Shown: positions 45,807 to 54,823, counted from the first letter of the stretch. The stretch: 64,000 nt of DNA from JACVRX01 sp046726315 (GCA_046726315.1 JBKPAG010000007.1:62001-126000), one strand, 5' to 3'. Notes: generated by a model from the sequence alone, not told the origin. Translations and numbers: made by a program.

Positions 45807-46604
45807 TCCTCATCCCGATAGAACGTCGTCAGCGCTGGCGCGAGCACCGATGGCGGCACCTCGTGGAAGCCACCCGGCAGCCTGAGGAACCGACCGCCGG
45901 GCAGCGCATCCGCGACCTGGCGCGAAGTGTCGGACAGCCATGGCAGCTGCGTCCCCGTGCTCGTCACCGCCAGCACCGGCTGCTTCAGACCGCTGAGCAT
46001 CGACACTGGCAGGGAGTGGTCGTCACCACCCAAGGCAAGCACGTCATAAACCAGCGTCGGTGCCATGGCCAGAAATGACTCCCACATCGGCGTCCCCTTC
46101 GTGGGCTCCAGCATCTCCATCGGGAGACCGACGACGTTGGTATGGAAGAACTCGACGAGACCGGCTCGGTCCCCGGCATCGATGAGGCTCTGGAGGGTGC
46201 CGATGAAGTTCGGTGGTACGGGTGGAGCGTCTCTCGATGCGGTAGGGCGGCTCCAACACCGAAGCCCGCGTCACCGGCGCGGCGGCGTCGAGAGCACGGA
46301 GCAGCAGTGCGGCACCAGAGGACACCCCGTGCGCAAACACAGGACCCTCCGCACCGGCGGCCTCGATGACCGCGCTGAAGTCCTCGATCTCAGGCCGCAC
46401 GGCAAACGGCTGGCTGTCGCCGCTGTCCCCGCGCCCGCGGCGGTCATAGGACACCGCCCGGAAACCGTGTGCTGAGAAATCCTGCGCAAGCTCGGCCCAG
46501 GTGTTCCGGTCGTTGAACGCACCACCCACGATGACGACGAGCGGGCCGATTCCCCACACGTCATACGCGATGGTCGTGCCGTCCGCCGATCTTGCCTTCT
46601 CCAT
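45803..46604 (-). pseudogene. Alpha/beta hydrolase gene disrupted by a 2-base slip
   Basis: The first frame encodes SADGTTIAYDVWGIGP, SYDRRGRGDSGDS and FAHGVSSGAALLLRAL with the nucleophile serine, up to PPYRIER. The protein then continues in another frame as DAPPVPPNFIGTLQSLIDAG, FFHTNVVGLPMEML and GGRFLRLPGGFHEVPP, which holds the histidine. On the coding strand the junction reads GAGAGAC; one more GA unit would restore E-R-D and one open frame of about 267 aa. Loss of a GA unit in a short repeat is the simplest cause, or a sequence error. GGAGG lies 5-6 bases before the ATG. The final stop is coupled to the DHFR-like gene. Confidence 0.85.
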
Positions 46605-46796
46605 TGGCCCTCCAAGCAGTCGTGCCCACATCGTCCTCTGAGACCCAGTCCACCGCGGAAACTCATCGGTCACCAGGCGTTGGCACCAAGGCTGACCAGA
46701 AAGCCCGAGGTCGTCGTATCCGCCTTGCCGGCCGCCCCGATCGCTGCCAGCGTGGTGAAGGAAGTCAGCAATAAGACGACGAAAGGAGCCAGGACC

Positions 46797-47117
46797 ATGT
46801 TGTTGTCGACGATGAATGACCTGCCTGGGCACGAGGTCAAAGAGGTGCTCGGAGAGGTCTTCGGCCTGACCGTTCGCTCCAGGCATGTGGGATCACAGAT
46901 CGGCGCCGGCCTGAAGTCACTCGTGGGTGGCGAGCTTCGGGGGATGACCAAGTCACTAGTGGACAGTCGCCGAGAAGCTCAGGACCGACTCGTCGAGGAA
47001 GCAGCCAGACTTGGTGCGGACGCCATCCTGGCGATGCGCTTCGACGCAACCGAGATCGGCGGTGGCTGGCAGGAGATCTGCGCCTACGGAACGGCCGTTC
47101 GGCTCGCGGCACCCTAG
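46797..47117 (+). CDS. YbjQ-family (DUF74) protein
   Basis: A 106-aa member of the YbjQ/UPF0145 family: LSTMNDLPGHEVKEVLGEVFGLTV at the start, GGELRGMTKSLVDSRREAQDRL near residue 44, ARLGADAILAMRFDATEIG near 70 and ICAYGTAVRL at the end. These small proteins assemble as pentamers and have no settled function; a link to metal or stress has been proposed for the family. AAAGGAG precedes the ATG. It is divergent from the broken hydrolase, with 192 bp between that show no other gene. Confidence 0.88.
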   Translation: MLLSTMNDLPGHEVKEVLGEVFGLTVRSRHVGSQIGAGLKSLVGGELRGMTKSLVDSRREAQDRLVEEAARLGADAILAMRFDATEIGGGWQEICAYGTAVRLAAP

Positions 47118-47257
47118 GACCTGCGGGTCGCCGGGCCGATGAGTTCCCGCACCGGGCGTGGTCTGAACGGATGTGACATTTGGTCCAGTGTCAGACGAGT
47201 CTGAAATGTTGCTCGAGTCTTGCCGAGCTGCCCGCATCCGCACCAGAAGGAGTCTTC

Positions 47258-48649
47258 GTGACGTCCAACACTCCTGACCCGAACACCATCTCGATACCTC
47301 AGCTCCGCGCCGACCTCAACGGTCGGGTCATCGCTCCCGATGACGCCGGGTACGACCAGGCTCGGACTGTCTTCTACGGGGGGTTCGACCGGCGGCCGGG
47401 GGTCATTGTCCGGCCGGTGGACGCAGGCGAGGTTTCGCGCGTCGTCGCACTCGCGCGCGACCGTGGGCTGGAGATCGCCGTGCGGAGCGGCGGCCACAGC
47501 GTCGCCGGGCACAGCGTCTGCGATGGCGGAATCGTGCTCGACCTGTCCGACATGCGAGCCCTGGACATCGACGCCGAACAACGCACAGCATGGGCCCAGA
47601 CCGGGTTGACGGCGGGTGAGTACACAGTTGCGGCGGCCGCGCATGGCCTGGCGACTGGCTTCGGCGACACCGGCTCGGTCGGCATCGGCGGGATCACTCT
47701 TGGCGGCGGCGTCGGATTCCTCGCCTGCAAGCATGGTCTGACGATTGACTCCCTGCTAGCCGCCGACGTCGTGATCGCGGACGGCCAACTCCTCCATGTA
47801 GACGCCGAAACACATCCGGATCTGTTCTGGGCTATCCGGGGCGGCGGGGGGAACTTCGGTGTGGCCACCCGGTTCCAGTTCCGACTACACGAGGTCGACA
47901 CGATCGTCGGCGGCATGCTCATCCTGCCGGCGACAGTTGAGGTCATCGCCTCGTTCATTGCCGCGGCCACTGCAGCCCCGGACGAGCTGTCGACCATCGC
48001 CAACGTCATGCCCGCTCCACCCATGCCATTCGTGCCAGCAGAACACCACGGCCAGCTCGTCATCATGGCGCTCATGGCTTACGCGGGCGCGACCGAGGTC
48101 GCAGAGCGCGTCATCGCTCCGTTTCGGTCGCTCGCCACCCCTGTCGTCGACATGGTTCGGCCGATGCCCTACCCGGACATCTTCTTACCGGAGGAGGAGG
48201 GCTACCACCCGGTTGCAGTGGGACGGACGATGTTCATCGACTCCATCGATCACCGTGCTGCTCAAACCATCGTCGACCACCTCCAGGCCTCGACAGCGCC
48301 TATCCGTGTTGCGCAGTTGCGGGTCCTCGGCGGGGCGGTGGCGCGCGTGCCCGCCGAGGCAACCGCGTTCGCGCACCGTCGGAGCCCGATCATGGTGAAT
48401 CTCGCAGCGGTCTTCGAACGTCCGGACGAGGCCGCGGTACACGAACCCTGGGTTGCCGCGTTCGCCGCTACCCTGCACCAAGGTAACCGCGGCGCATACA
48501 TTGGATTTCTCACCGACGATTCCGAGGCGCGTGTGCGCGACGCCTACCCCGGAGATACCTGGGATCGGCTCGCAGCGATCAAGAGCCGCTACGACCCCAC
48601 CAACCTGTTCCACTTCAACCACAACGTCCCGCCCGCAGCCAAGAAATGA
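47258..48649 (+). CDS. FAD-linked oxidoreductase, berberine-bridge (BBE) type
   Basis: A 463-aa flavoprotein. VIVRPVDAGEVSRVVALA near residue 48, the SGGHSVAGHSVCDGG segment near 70 with the histidine for covalent FAD attachment, GSVGIGGITLGGGVGFLACKHG near 139 and the C-terminal YDPTNLFHFNHNVPP mark the BBE-containing oxidase family (sugar, alkaloid or polyketide oxidases). The second covalent ligand, a cysteine in some members, lies in the FLACKHG region. The GTG start was chosen for its AGAAGGAG site six bases upstream. It has no signal peptide. The substrate is unknown. Confidence 0.9.
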   Translation: MTSNTPDPNTISIPQLRADLNGRVIAPDDAGYDQARTVFYGGFDRRPGVIVRPVDAGEVSRVVALARDRGLEIAVRSGGHSVAGHSVCDGGIVLDLSDMRALDIDAEQRTAWAQTGLTAGEYTVAAAAHGLATGFGDTGSVGIGGITLGGGVGFLACKHGLTIDSLLAADVVIADGQLLHVDAETHPDLFWAIRGGGGNFGVATRFQFRLHEVDTIVGGMLILPATVEVIASFIAAATAAPDELSTIANVMPAPPMPFVPAEHHGQLVIMALMAYAGATEVAERVIAPFRSLATPVVDMVRPMPYPDIFLPEEEGYHPVAVGRTMFIDSIDHRAAQTIVDHLQASTAPIRVAQLRVLGGAVARVPAEATAFAHRRSPIMVNLAAVFERPDEAAVHEPWVAAFAATLHQGNRGAYIGFLTDDSEARVRDAYPGDTWDRLAAIKSRYDPTNLFHFNHNVPPAAKK

Positions 48650-48874
48650 TGAGCTTGTGCCGAGGCGGTCAAAAGCGGGTCCCGTTCTGGCCAGGGCACC
48701 GTTGTCGGCACCGTGATCCGGTCTCTTGACTGTGGCGGCCGTTCGGCTACCGACCGGCCAACGGCGCCTGCACCGGCCCGGTACCAACGGTCCTTCCGAC
48801 ACCGCCGAGTATCGCCCCAACTGCCGACGCGCCGGCTGATCACGGCGCAGACCGCGCAGAGAGTTGGGCACTCG

Positions 48875-51823
48875 TCACCCAGTTGATGACAGTGCTTCGC
48901 GCTCGGTGAGTCGCCGAGCGAGCACCCGCATCACGGCGATGCTCGTCTCGGGACGCTCGCGAAGTATCCCGGCGAACTCCCTCTGCCGGATCGTGAGCAG
49001 GCGGACATCGCCTGAAGCAGAGAGCGTTGCAAGGCGCGGTTGGTCGAGGATGAGCGCCATCTCTCCGAGGACGTCACCATTGCCTCGGCGGGCAATCTCC
49101 CGTTTGTTCACGACCACCGCGACCATGCCGGACACGATGATGTGCATCTCGGTACCGGCCTCGCCCTGGGCCATGATGACCTCGCCGTCGGGATACGCAT
49201 GCTCCTCGGCAACGGCCGCGATGTTCTTGAGGTCCTCCGGCGGAAGCTCCTCGAATATGGAGACCTTGCGCAGGAACAGCACGCGCTCCATGACGGCCAG
49301 TGTCGGCAACGTCTTCGCCATCATCGGAGTTCCCTTCACGTGCGCAGACTGAACGAACTCAGCGCATTCTCGAACCCACCGGTCCGGGTGATCGAGGAGG
49401 GCCGGAGCCGGATCGGTCGACGTCGGAGTAGCCACCTGGCTCGGTTCCCAGATGGCCACCAGCGGCCGCAGGCTCGACGCTTCTTTCGACGAGTCGATCA
49501 GCTCGAGGGCGGCGGCTCGTTGCAACGAGTCGCCAGCCTCGAGGTTGCCGCTTGCCTCGGAAAGGAGGGAGTGGTCCGAAGAGAGGATGGCGACCGCCCG
49601 GATGGCGTTCAGCGCATTGCGCTTCGCGCAACGAGCCACCGCGTCGTGGAGCAGGAGTCGTCGTTCGTCGCTGTTGTCAGTGAGCCGCATCGCGTGTCGG
49701 TGGTTCCGTAGGGCGTGGGTCACGGACTCCTGCGCGTACCGGCGGATCCGGTCTGCTTCGCCGTCGGTCGGCAGCCGGTCGAGGGCGAGCAAAGCCGCGG
49801 ACTCGGTTCCCGGTAACTCGAGGGCCGCAACGACAGCGGAGACGGCGCGCAGTCCGATCCGACCGAGCGCGTGGGCGGCGGTTGCCTGCACCGCTGAGTT
49901 GGCGTCGGCGAGCAGTGCTATCAACGGCTGTACGGCCTGGTCGGGATCCAAGGCGGCAAGCCCGTCGGCCGCGATGCCGCGCACCGACGGATCGGCATCG
50001 CCCAGACAACCAACAACGAGCCGGTACGCCTCGGCACTCCGCGCGTGTCCCAGGGCGGCAACGGCGATGCGTCTCAGCTGAGCATCCTCGTTCGAGATCA
50101 TCTGTTGTAGCACGCCGCGCGTCCTGCCCGAGCCGTCCAAGGCGAGGAGCGCTGCTGCCGCCTCGGCCCGTACGACCGGGTCGGGATCATCGAGCACCGG
50201 ACGTAGCGCCGACACCGGCCCCTCGTGTGCCCGCACGACGTCCACGGCCGCCAGTCGGACCGCTGCGTGGGGGTCGGTGAGCAGGCGGACGACATCGGCT
50301 CGCGCCGACGGTTCGTTGAGCCGGCCGAGAGACCGAACAGCGGCTGCCCGAAGAGCCGCGTCGACGTCGCCGAGGCACCCCCTCAAAGGCGTGATCAACT
50401 CCGGGTCTCGCAGCCTGCCCAGGACCTCGGCCGCCACCCGTCGGACCCGTGGATCGGGATCCGAGAGCCCCGCAACGGCTACGGATACGGCGGCAGCGTC
50501 TTCCCGAATGCCGGCAAAGGCATCGGGTTCGTAGTCCTCGAAGACATGTGGGCGGCCCGCGCGCAAGGTCTCCGCCACGGCGGCTGCGTACGACTGTCGC
50601 GCCTTCCACATGGTGAACGCAGTGACGACCGCAGCGCCGAGGCCGATGAGGAACAGCTGGCTCGGCCGCAGTGTTCTCTGGCCCACGATCAGAATCAGGC
50701 CCGCGAGAGCGGTTCCGGCTTGAGTCGGGACGCCGTTCAAGAATGCGCGTGCGTGGTCGCGTCGCTCCGGGGGCGTAACGTTGATCATGGCTTCCCATGC
50801 GGTGTTGGCGATGCCCTGCATCCCGACTACTTGGACAAATCGGACCGCAACCAGAAGACCGAACGACGCATTCAGGGCCAGGACCGCGAATCCGGCCGCG
50901 TACGCCAATGTGTATGCCAGCAGGATCGCCGGAGTCCCGAACCTGAAGAACAGCCGGTTTGCGACGAACAGCGAGACCAGAAGGGCCACTCCGGTCGAGA
51001 TTCCCGAGAAGGCACCGAGGAAGCCAGCCAACTCCGCGGCATCCGGAAACCGGTCCAGGGCCGCTCGCGAGAACGGCAGGTACAGCGAGTAGAGGAGCAC
51101 GGAGAACAGCGCTGCACCCGCCGACATCCATCGCAGCAGGTCGGACCCTCGCATCGTTCGATAACCCTCACGGATGTTTCCCAGAGCAGTGATGCGGTGT
51201 TGGCCCCGCCGGGAAACCCGACCCCTACTCGGTCCCCATCTCGCCAGAACCGCTCTCGCCAGGCCGGACGTGGCTATCAGGACGCCGGCCCAGAGCAGGA
51301 GCAGGTTCTCTGGCTGCACCCAGGAGGCGAGCGGCCGGGTCACCAGCCCGCCGAGGGCCGCGCCTGCGATCCCCCCTGCGCCGAACAATGGGAACAGTCG
51401 CTTTGCTTGCCTGGTGTCTGTGATCAATCCGGCGATGCCCCACAGGTACGACCCCTGGACCAGAAAGGCCAGACCAACAAAGAGCCACAGCGCCGGGTAC
51501 ACCAGCTGGATGCCCGCTTGGGCTGTCAGCCACCCGGCAACCAGCAGCGCAGCCAGCGCGAGCGGCAGCAGCGTGAAGAGGCTTTCCCTGGGAATCCGAC
51601 CAAGCAGGGCGGTGACACCAAGAGAGGCAAGGAACAGCAGAGCGCCGAGCAGCAGGTACAGGAACGGCAGCTCGTCAACGCCGTATTCCGCGAACAGCAG
51701 TGCGTCAATGCTGCTCTGACCGACGGTGAATCCCGCCCAGGTGAGGAACATCAGTCCGACCGTGAGGCCGACCATCGGTTCCTCGCCGGACCGCACCCGT
51801 AACGCATGGTTCAGCCGAGTCAT
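48875..51823 (-). CDS. MFS/nucleotide-transporter-like membrane domain fused to HEAT repeats and a cyclic-nucleotide-binding domain
   Basis: A 982-aa three-part protein. Residues 1-420 hold about 11-12 hydrophobic segments like the ATP/ADP-translocase (NTT) and MFS folds (LFPLFGAGGIAGAALGGL, LSHR-free loops). Residues about 440-700 are six to eight HEAT-type repeats (VRRVAAEVLGRLRDPE, VRAEAAAALLALDG, VRGIAADGLAALDPDQ). Residues about 850-975 are a cNMP-binding domain whose phosphate cassette reads GDVLGEMALILDQPRLATL, close to the canonical GE...PRxAT pattern. The middle 700-850 is helical. The architecture suggests transport or sensing at the membrane gated by cAMP or a like ligand. The direction of transport is unknown. 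Confidence 0.87.
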   Translation of the reverse strand: MTRLNHALRVRSGEEPMVGLTVGLMFLTWAGFTVGQSSIDALLFAEYGVDELPFLYLLLGALLFLASLGVTALLGRIPRESLFTLLPLALAALLVAGWLTAQAGIQLVYPALWLFVGLAFLVQGSYLWGIAGLITDTRQAKRLFPLFGAGGIAGAALGGLVTRPLASWVQPENLLLLWAGVLIATSGLARAVLARWGPSRGRVSRRGQHRITALGNIREGYRTMRGSDLLRWMSAGAALFSVLLYSLYLPFSRAALDRFPDAAELAGFLGAFSGISTGVALLVSLFVANRLFFRFGTPAILLAYTLAYAAGFAVLALNASFGLLVAVRFVQVVGMQGIANTAWEAMINVTPPERRDHARAFLNGVPTQAGTALAGLILIVGQRTLRPSQLFLIGLGAAVVTAFTMWKARQSYAAAVAETLRAGRPHVFEDYEPDAFAGIREDAAAVSVAVAGLSDPDPRVRRVAAEVLGRLRDPELITPLRGCLGDVDAALRAAAVRSLGRLNEPSARADVVRLLTDPHAAVRLAAVDVVRAHEGPVSALRPVLDDPDPVVRAEAAAALLALDGSGRTRGVLQQMISNEDAQLRRIAVAALGHARSAEAYRLVVGCLGDADPSVRGIAADGLAALDPDQAVQPLIALLADANSAVQATAAHALGRIGLRAVSAVVAALELPGTESAALLALDRLPTDGEADRIRRYAQESVTHALRNHRHAMRLTDNSDERRLLLHDAVARCAKRNALNAIRAVAILSSDHSLLSEASGNLEAGDSLQRAAALELIDSSKEASSLRPLVAIWEPSQVATPTSTDPAPALLDHPDRWVRECAEFVQSAHVKGTPMMAKTLPTLAVMERVLFLRKVSIFEELPPEDLKNIAAVAEEHAYPDGEVIMAQGEAGTEMHIIVSGMVAVVVNKREIARRGNGDVLGEMALILDQPRLATLSASGDVRLLTIRQREFAGILRERPETSIAVMRVLARRLTEREALSSTG

Positions 51824-52018
51824 CCCAGCCCTAGCCGAGCGCTATGCCGATCATCGCAACTGTCCCGGTTGGCGGCTCAGCCATTGTCGCGATCGTACGG
51901 CCCGATCTGCCCCTGAGCACTCGCTGGGCTAGTGCGGCCCATGCCGGACGCTGGAGGCACGCAGCGATACCCTCCCGGCAAAGCGCAACCGACGCCGAGG
52001 CGGGAGCTGGTTATCAGC

Positions 52019-52450
52019 ATGGATTGGACCCTGGAAGTCGTGATCCTTCCTGTCGCCGATATCGATCGGGCGATTACCTTCTATCGCGACAAGGTCGGCT
52101 TTGACCTCGACCACGACACGACCAACGAACACATGCACGTGGCACAGCTCACCCCACGGGGCTCCGGCTGCTCGATCGTTTTCGGCGACCTGCCTTCGCA
52201 GCGCGAGATGGCGCCGGGCTCGATGCGCGGCCTGCAGCTGGTGGTCGCCGACGCCCACGCCGCCCGCCAAGAGCTGCTGGATCGCGGCGTCGACGTCAGT
52301 GACATCATGCAGTTCTCTCCGGACGACGGCGGCACCTTCTTCGGCTTCAGCGATCCCGACGGCAACACCTGGGCTGTCCAAGAGCTCAAGGTGCGCGCCC
52401 AGAAGCCGCTGATCCCCGTCGAGCACCGCGGCCGCTTCGGCGCCACCTGA
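52019..52450 (+). CDS. VOC-superfamily (glyoxalase-like) protein
   Basis: A 143-aa protein with typical VOC pairs: TLEVVILPVADIDRAITFYRD from residue 3, HMHVAQLTPRGSGCSIVFG near 36, LQLVVADAHAARQELLDRGV near 70, and FFGFSDPDGNTWAVQEL near 106 with the metal-ligand-bearing last strand. It is close to the actinobacterial glyoxalase/bleomycin-resistance group. The ATG at 52019 is preferred; GGGAG lies 12 bases before it, rather far. A 195-bp gap with nothing recognised separates it from the divergent fusion protein upstream. Confidence 0.85.
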   Translation: MDWTLEVVILPVADIDRAITFYRDKVGFDLDHDTTNEHMHVAQLTPRGSGCSIVFGDLPSQREMAPGSMRGLQLVVADAHAARQELLDRGVDVSDIMQFSPDDGGTFFGFSDPDGNTWAVQELKVRAQKPLIPVEHRGRFGAT

Positions 52451-52499
52451 CCGGTCGCTCCATGCCAGCCGCCGGTACACCCGACAGCCAGGAGCAGCC

Positions 52500-53099
52500 A
52501 TGGGCAAGGTCCTCTACTCGATGAACGTGTCTCTCGATGGTTACATCGAGGCCCAGAACGGCAGCATCGAGTTCTCGGCACCGGACGACGACGTGCACCG
52601 GCAAGCGAACGAACAGGCGTGACAGGCGTCGGCTTTTCTGTTCGGTCGACGCCTCTATGAGGTGATGGAGGAGCCTTGGACGACGGCCGCGAGCCGAGAC
52701 GACCTGCCCGATGTCGAGGCGGAGTTCGCTCGGGCGTACGTGCAAACGCCCAGGATCGTGTTCTCCTACACACTCCAAAGCGTCCCCGTGGGCGTCCAGC
52801 TGGTTCGCAGCAAGGACGCTGTGGCCGAGGTGACGCGCCTCAAGCAGCAGACCGAAGGTGTCCTGGACCTCGGCGGTCCAATGCCGGCCGCCTCGTTGGT
52901 GGACCTGATCGACGAATTCCGGCTCTTCGTCTTGCCGGTGGTGGTTGGCGGCGGCAAGCCGTTCTTCTCAGCGCGGAAGAAGCTCGAGCTACGGCTGGCC
53001 GAGCACCGCGCATTTCCCTCGGGCGCTATGTACCTGCGGTACGAGCGTGCGCCGGTTGGCGGGACGGCGGCCGGTAACCGCGGAAGTAGTCGATGGTGA
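52500..53099 (+). pseudogene. DHFR/RibD C-terminal-like gene with an in-frame stop
   Basis: The reading frame begins MGKVLYSMNVSLDGYIEAQN, the standard opening of the DHFR-like superfamily, and meets TGA at 52620-52622 after 40 codons. The same frame continues QASAFLFGRRLYEVMEEPW, TPRIVFSYTL, VLDLGGPMPAASLVDLIDEF and FVLPVVVGGGKPFF to the end, all family motifs. A C-to-T change of CGA (Arg) to TGA explains it. The family normally has Arg or Glu there. A second start (ATG at 52662) would give only the C-terminal part. AGGAG precedes the first ATG. Either pseudogene or one base error. Confidence 0.88.
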
Positions 53100-54327
53100 A
53101 TTGCTTCGGGTACGGATGCGCCGGAGCCAACGGCGGCGCATCGTCAGGGAACTCGTAGATGCCGAGCATGAACTGCATCGGGTACTGAGGTGACTGCTCG
53201 ACCGTCTTGATCAACCGATGGTCGACGAAGAAGGCCACGTACTCCGGCGTCCATTCCGCCGCATAGACGTGGTACTCCCTGGCATCGATGGCGACGACCT
53301 CGGCAGCGAACTCGTCGACAATCGACGGGTCACCGAAGGGGTGGACGCCCATACCAACAGCCGCACGGTCAGGCTTGAGGTCGCGTCCGAAGATCTCACA
53401 GATGCAGATTTCGGCCGACCGGTCCGGCTCGTCTTCGTACCCGATCATCCAGAGCGCGACCATGCAGCGGGGATCGTCGATCGCTTTGGCCCGTAGCTCG
53501 AACAGGCCGTACTGGGGTGTATAGAGCCGCGCGTTGCGCTGTGTCTCCCGGACCAGCAGGTCGGGGTTGAACCGCTGCTGTCCGACGTAGCTCCCGACCG
53601 GACCGGAGAAGACACCGGTCTGAAGCGACGAGACCCGGATTCCGCCATCGAACTCTGGGCACCAGGGCTGCTGGTCCGCCTCGATGATCAACCGCAGCTG
53701 GCCACCACCGATCTGGTATCTCGCGGCCGACGCCGTCCGTGAGCTCCACTGCGGCAGGTAGTAGGGGAACCAGCGGGACTCGTCCAGCTCTTCTCCATCG
53801 AAGGTGTCTTCGAACTCGAGCTCGTAGCCGGCCTTGGACGAAGCAGAAGGGGATGGCCTCACGCCACGCGACTGCCACAGGCCTCGCTGCTTGAATGCGT
53901 GCATGACACCGGGCCAGCCGCCGCGGAACTTGGCCGCGACGTCAGGACCGAGCGGCCCAAGACGGTCAAAGCCGCGGTGCGAGAGATCGACGCGGGTACC
54001 CACTTCCTGGGTGGTGAAGGTCACCTCGACCTCGGTTTCACCCTCCCAGTCCGCCGTCGTCCAGGTGAACACGATGCGCCACGGCGGCTCGCATACGATG
54101 ACGCTGCCGACTTGCAGCTCGTCGCCGTCGACGAATCGCTCGAAGAAGCGCCCGCCAACGCGTGGTTCCAGGAAGATGTCCTTGGCTCGGCCGCCCCCGT
54201 AAGACGCCTGGTCAAGTGGCCACCACTCACCCATGCGGGTGGTGAACAGCCCGAACGCCTCCTCGACCGGACAATCGACCTGGACCGATTCGTGGACAGC
54301 CACGAGGCGGGGATCGATGGTCATCAT
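53026..54327 (-). CDS. SRPBCC (AHSA1-like) domain fused to a GH16-like domain
   Basis: A 433-aa fusion. Residues 1-150 are an AHSA1-type SRPBCC domain (VDCPVEEAFGLFTTRMGEWW, GGRFFERFVDG, WRIVFTWTTADWEGETEV, FRGGWPGVMHAF). A Ser/Pro linker follows. Residues about 165-425 resemble a laminarinase-type GH16 jelly-roll (LEFEDTFDGEELDESRWFPYY, YGLFELRAKA, WTPEYVAFFVDHRLIKTVEQS). The catalytic box, normally ExDxxE or ExDxE, reads EICICE near residue 305, so both glutamates stay while the assisting aspartate is Cys. It has no signal peptide. It is coupled to the ArsR gene by ATGA. The last 74 bases overlap the broken DHFR gene on the other strand. Confidence 0.85.
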   Translation of the reverse strand: MMTIDPRLVAVHESVQVDCPVEEAFGLFTTRMGEWWPLDQASYGGGRAKDIFLEPRVGGRFFERFVDGDELQVGSVIVCEPPWRIVFTWTTADWEGETEVEVTFTTQEVGTRVDLSHRGFDRLGPLGPDVAAKFRGGWPGVMHAFKQRGLWQSRGVRPSPSASSKAGYELEFEDTFDGEELDESRWFPYYLPQWSSRTASAARYQIGGGQLRLIIEADQQPWCPEFDGGIRVSSLQTGVFSGPVGSYVGQQRFNPDLLVRETQRNARLYTPQYGLFELRAKAIDDPRCMVALWMIGYEDEPDRSAEICICEIFGRDLKPDRAAVGMGVHPFGDPSIVDEFAAEVVAIDAREYHVYAAEWTPEYVAFFVDHRLIKTVEQSPQYPMQFMLGIYEFPDDAPPLAPAHPYPKQFTIDYFRGYRPPSRQPAHARTAGT

Positions 54328-54641
54328 TTCGGTGTCGCTCGACGCTCGTCCGCCACACGTTTGAATCTCGACAGGGCGTCCGACCAGAACGAACCCAGGT
54401 AGTGTTGAGCGGCCTCGAGACCGCTTTGGTCGACCTCATAGACGCGCCGAGTGCCGACGGCCCGGTCGGAGACAAGCCCTGCGTGCTTCAGGACCTTCAA
54501 GTGCTGGGAAACGGCGGGCCGACCGACGCGTAGTCCCTGGGCAATCTCGACGACCGGTTTTGGTCCATCCCGAAGGCGCTCCAGGATGGCTCGCCGGGTG
54601 CGATCCCCGAGAGCGTCCAGGACCAAATCGTGCGTAGCCAC
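54324..54641 (-). CDS. ArsR-family transcriptional regulator
   Basis: A 105-aa winged-helix regulator: LDALGDRTRRAILERLRDGPKPV from residue 8, the recognition helix VGRPAVSQHLKVLKHAGLV near 38, and the wing RRVYEVDQSGLEAA near 64. No cysteine metal site is present, so it belongs to the non-metal ArsR branch that usually pairs with an AHSA1/SRPBCC gene, as here (4-bp overlap). The start is GTG with AGAGG about eight bases upstream. Repeated GTTAG motifs upstream are likely operator sites for autoregulation. Confidence 0.9.
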   Translation of the reverse strand: MATHDLVLDALGDRTRRAILERLRDGPKPVVEIAQGLRVGRPAVSQHLKVLKHAGLVSDRAVGTRRVYEVDQSGLEAAQHYLGSFWSDALSRFKRVADERRATPK

Positions 54642-54697
54642 TAACCGTGCCTCTTGACTAACCGTGCGTCAGACATTACCGTTAGCCTGTACTAACG
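54640..54697 (-). promoter_or_regulatory. ArsR operator region: inverted CGTTAG pair and two direct repeats
   Basis: CGTTAG (54680-54685) and CTAACG (54692-54697) form an inverted pair with a 6-base spacer. ACTAACCGTGC occurs twice, at 54640-54650 and 54657-54667, exactly 17 bases apart, the first copy overlapping the GTG start of the ArsR gene. All share the GTTAG core. TAATGT on the minus strand at 54678-54673 could be a -10 box lying between them. Binding of the ArsR dimer here would block its own transcription and that of the fusion gene. Confidence 0.65.
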
Positions 54698-54823
54698 ATA
54701 GCCGCAGTTTGGCACATGTGGGGCCCACGAGCAAGGACGTAGGCCGCGCCGGGGCAAGTGCTCGCGAGGTCGACATCGGCTCGACTGCCTCACCTCGAGG
54801 GTGCATCGGCACGAGGAGGAGTG

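Noticed and set aside
46670..46798. Minus-strand membrane peptide opposite the YbjQ leader (VLAPFVVLLLTSF segment)
   Set aside because: It has a hydrophobic stretch but no ribosome site and no stop-bounded gene structure that makes sense; it is likely the antisense of the YbjQ upstream region.
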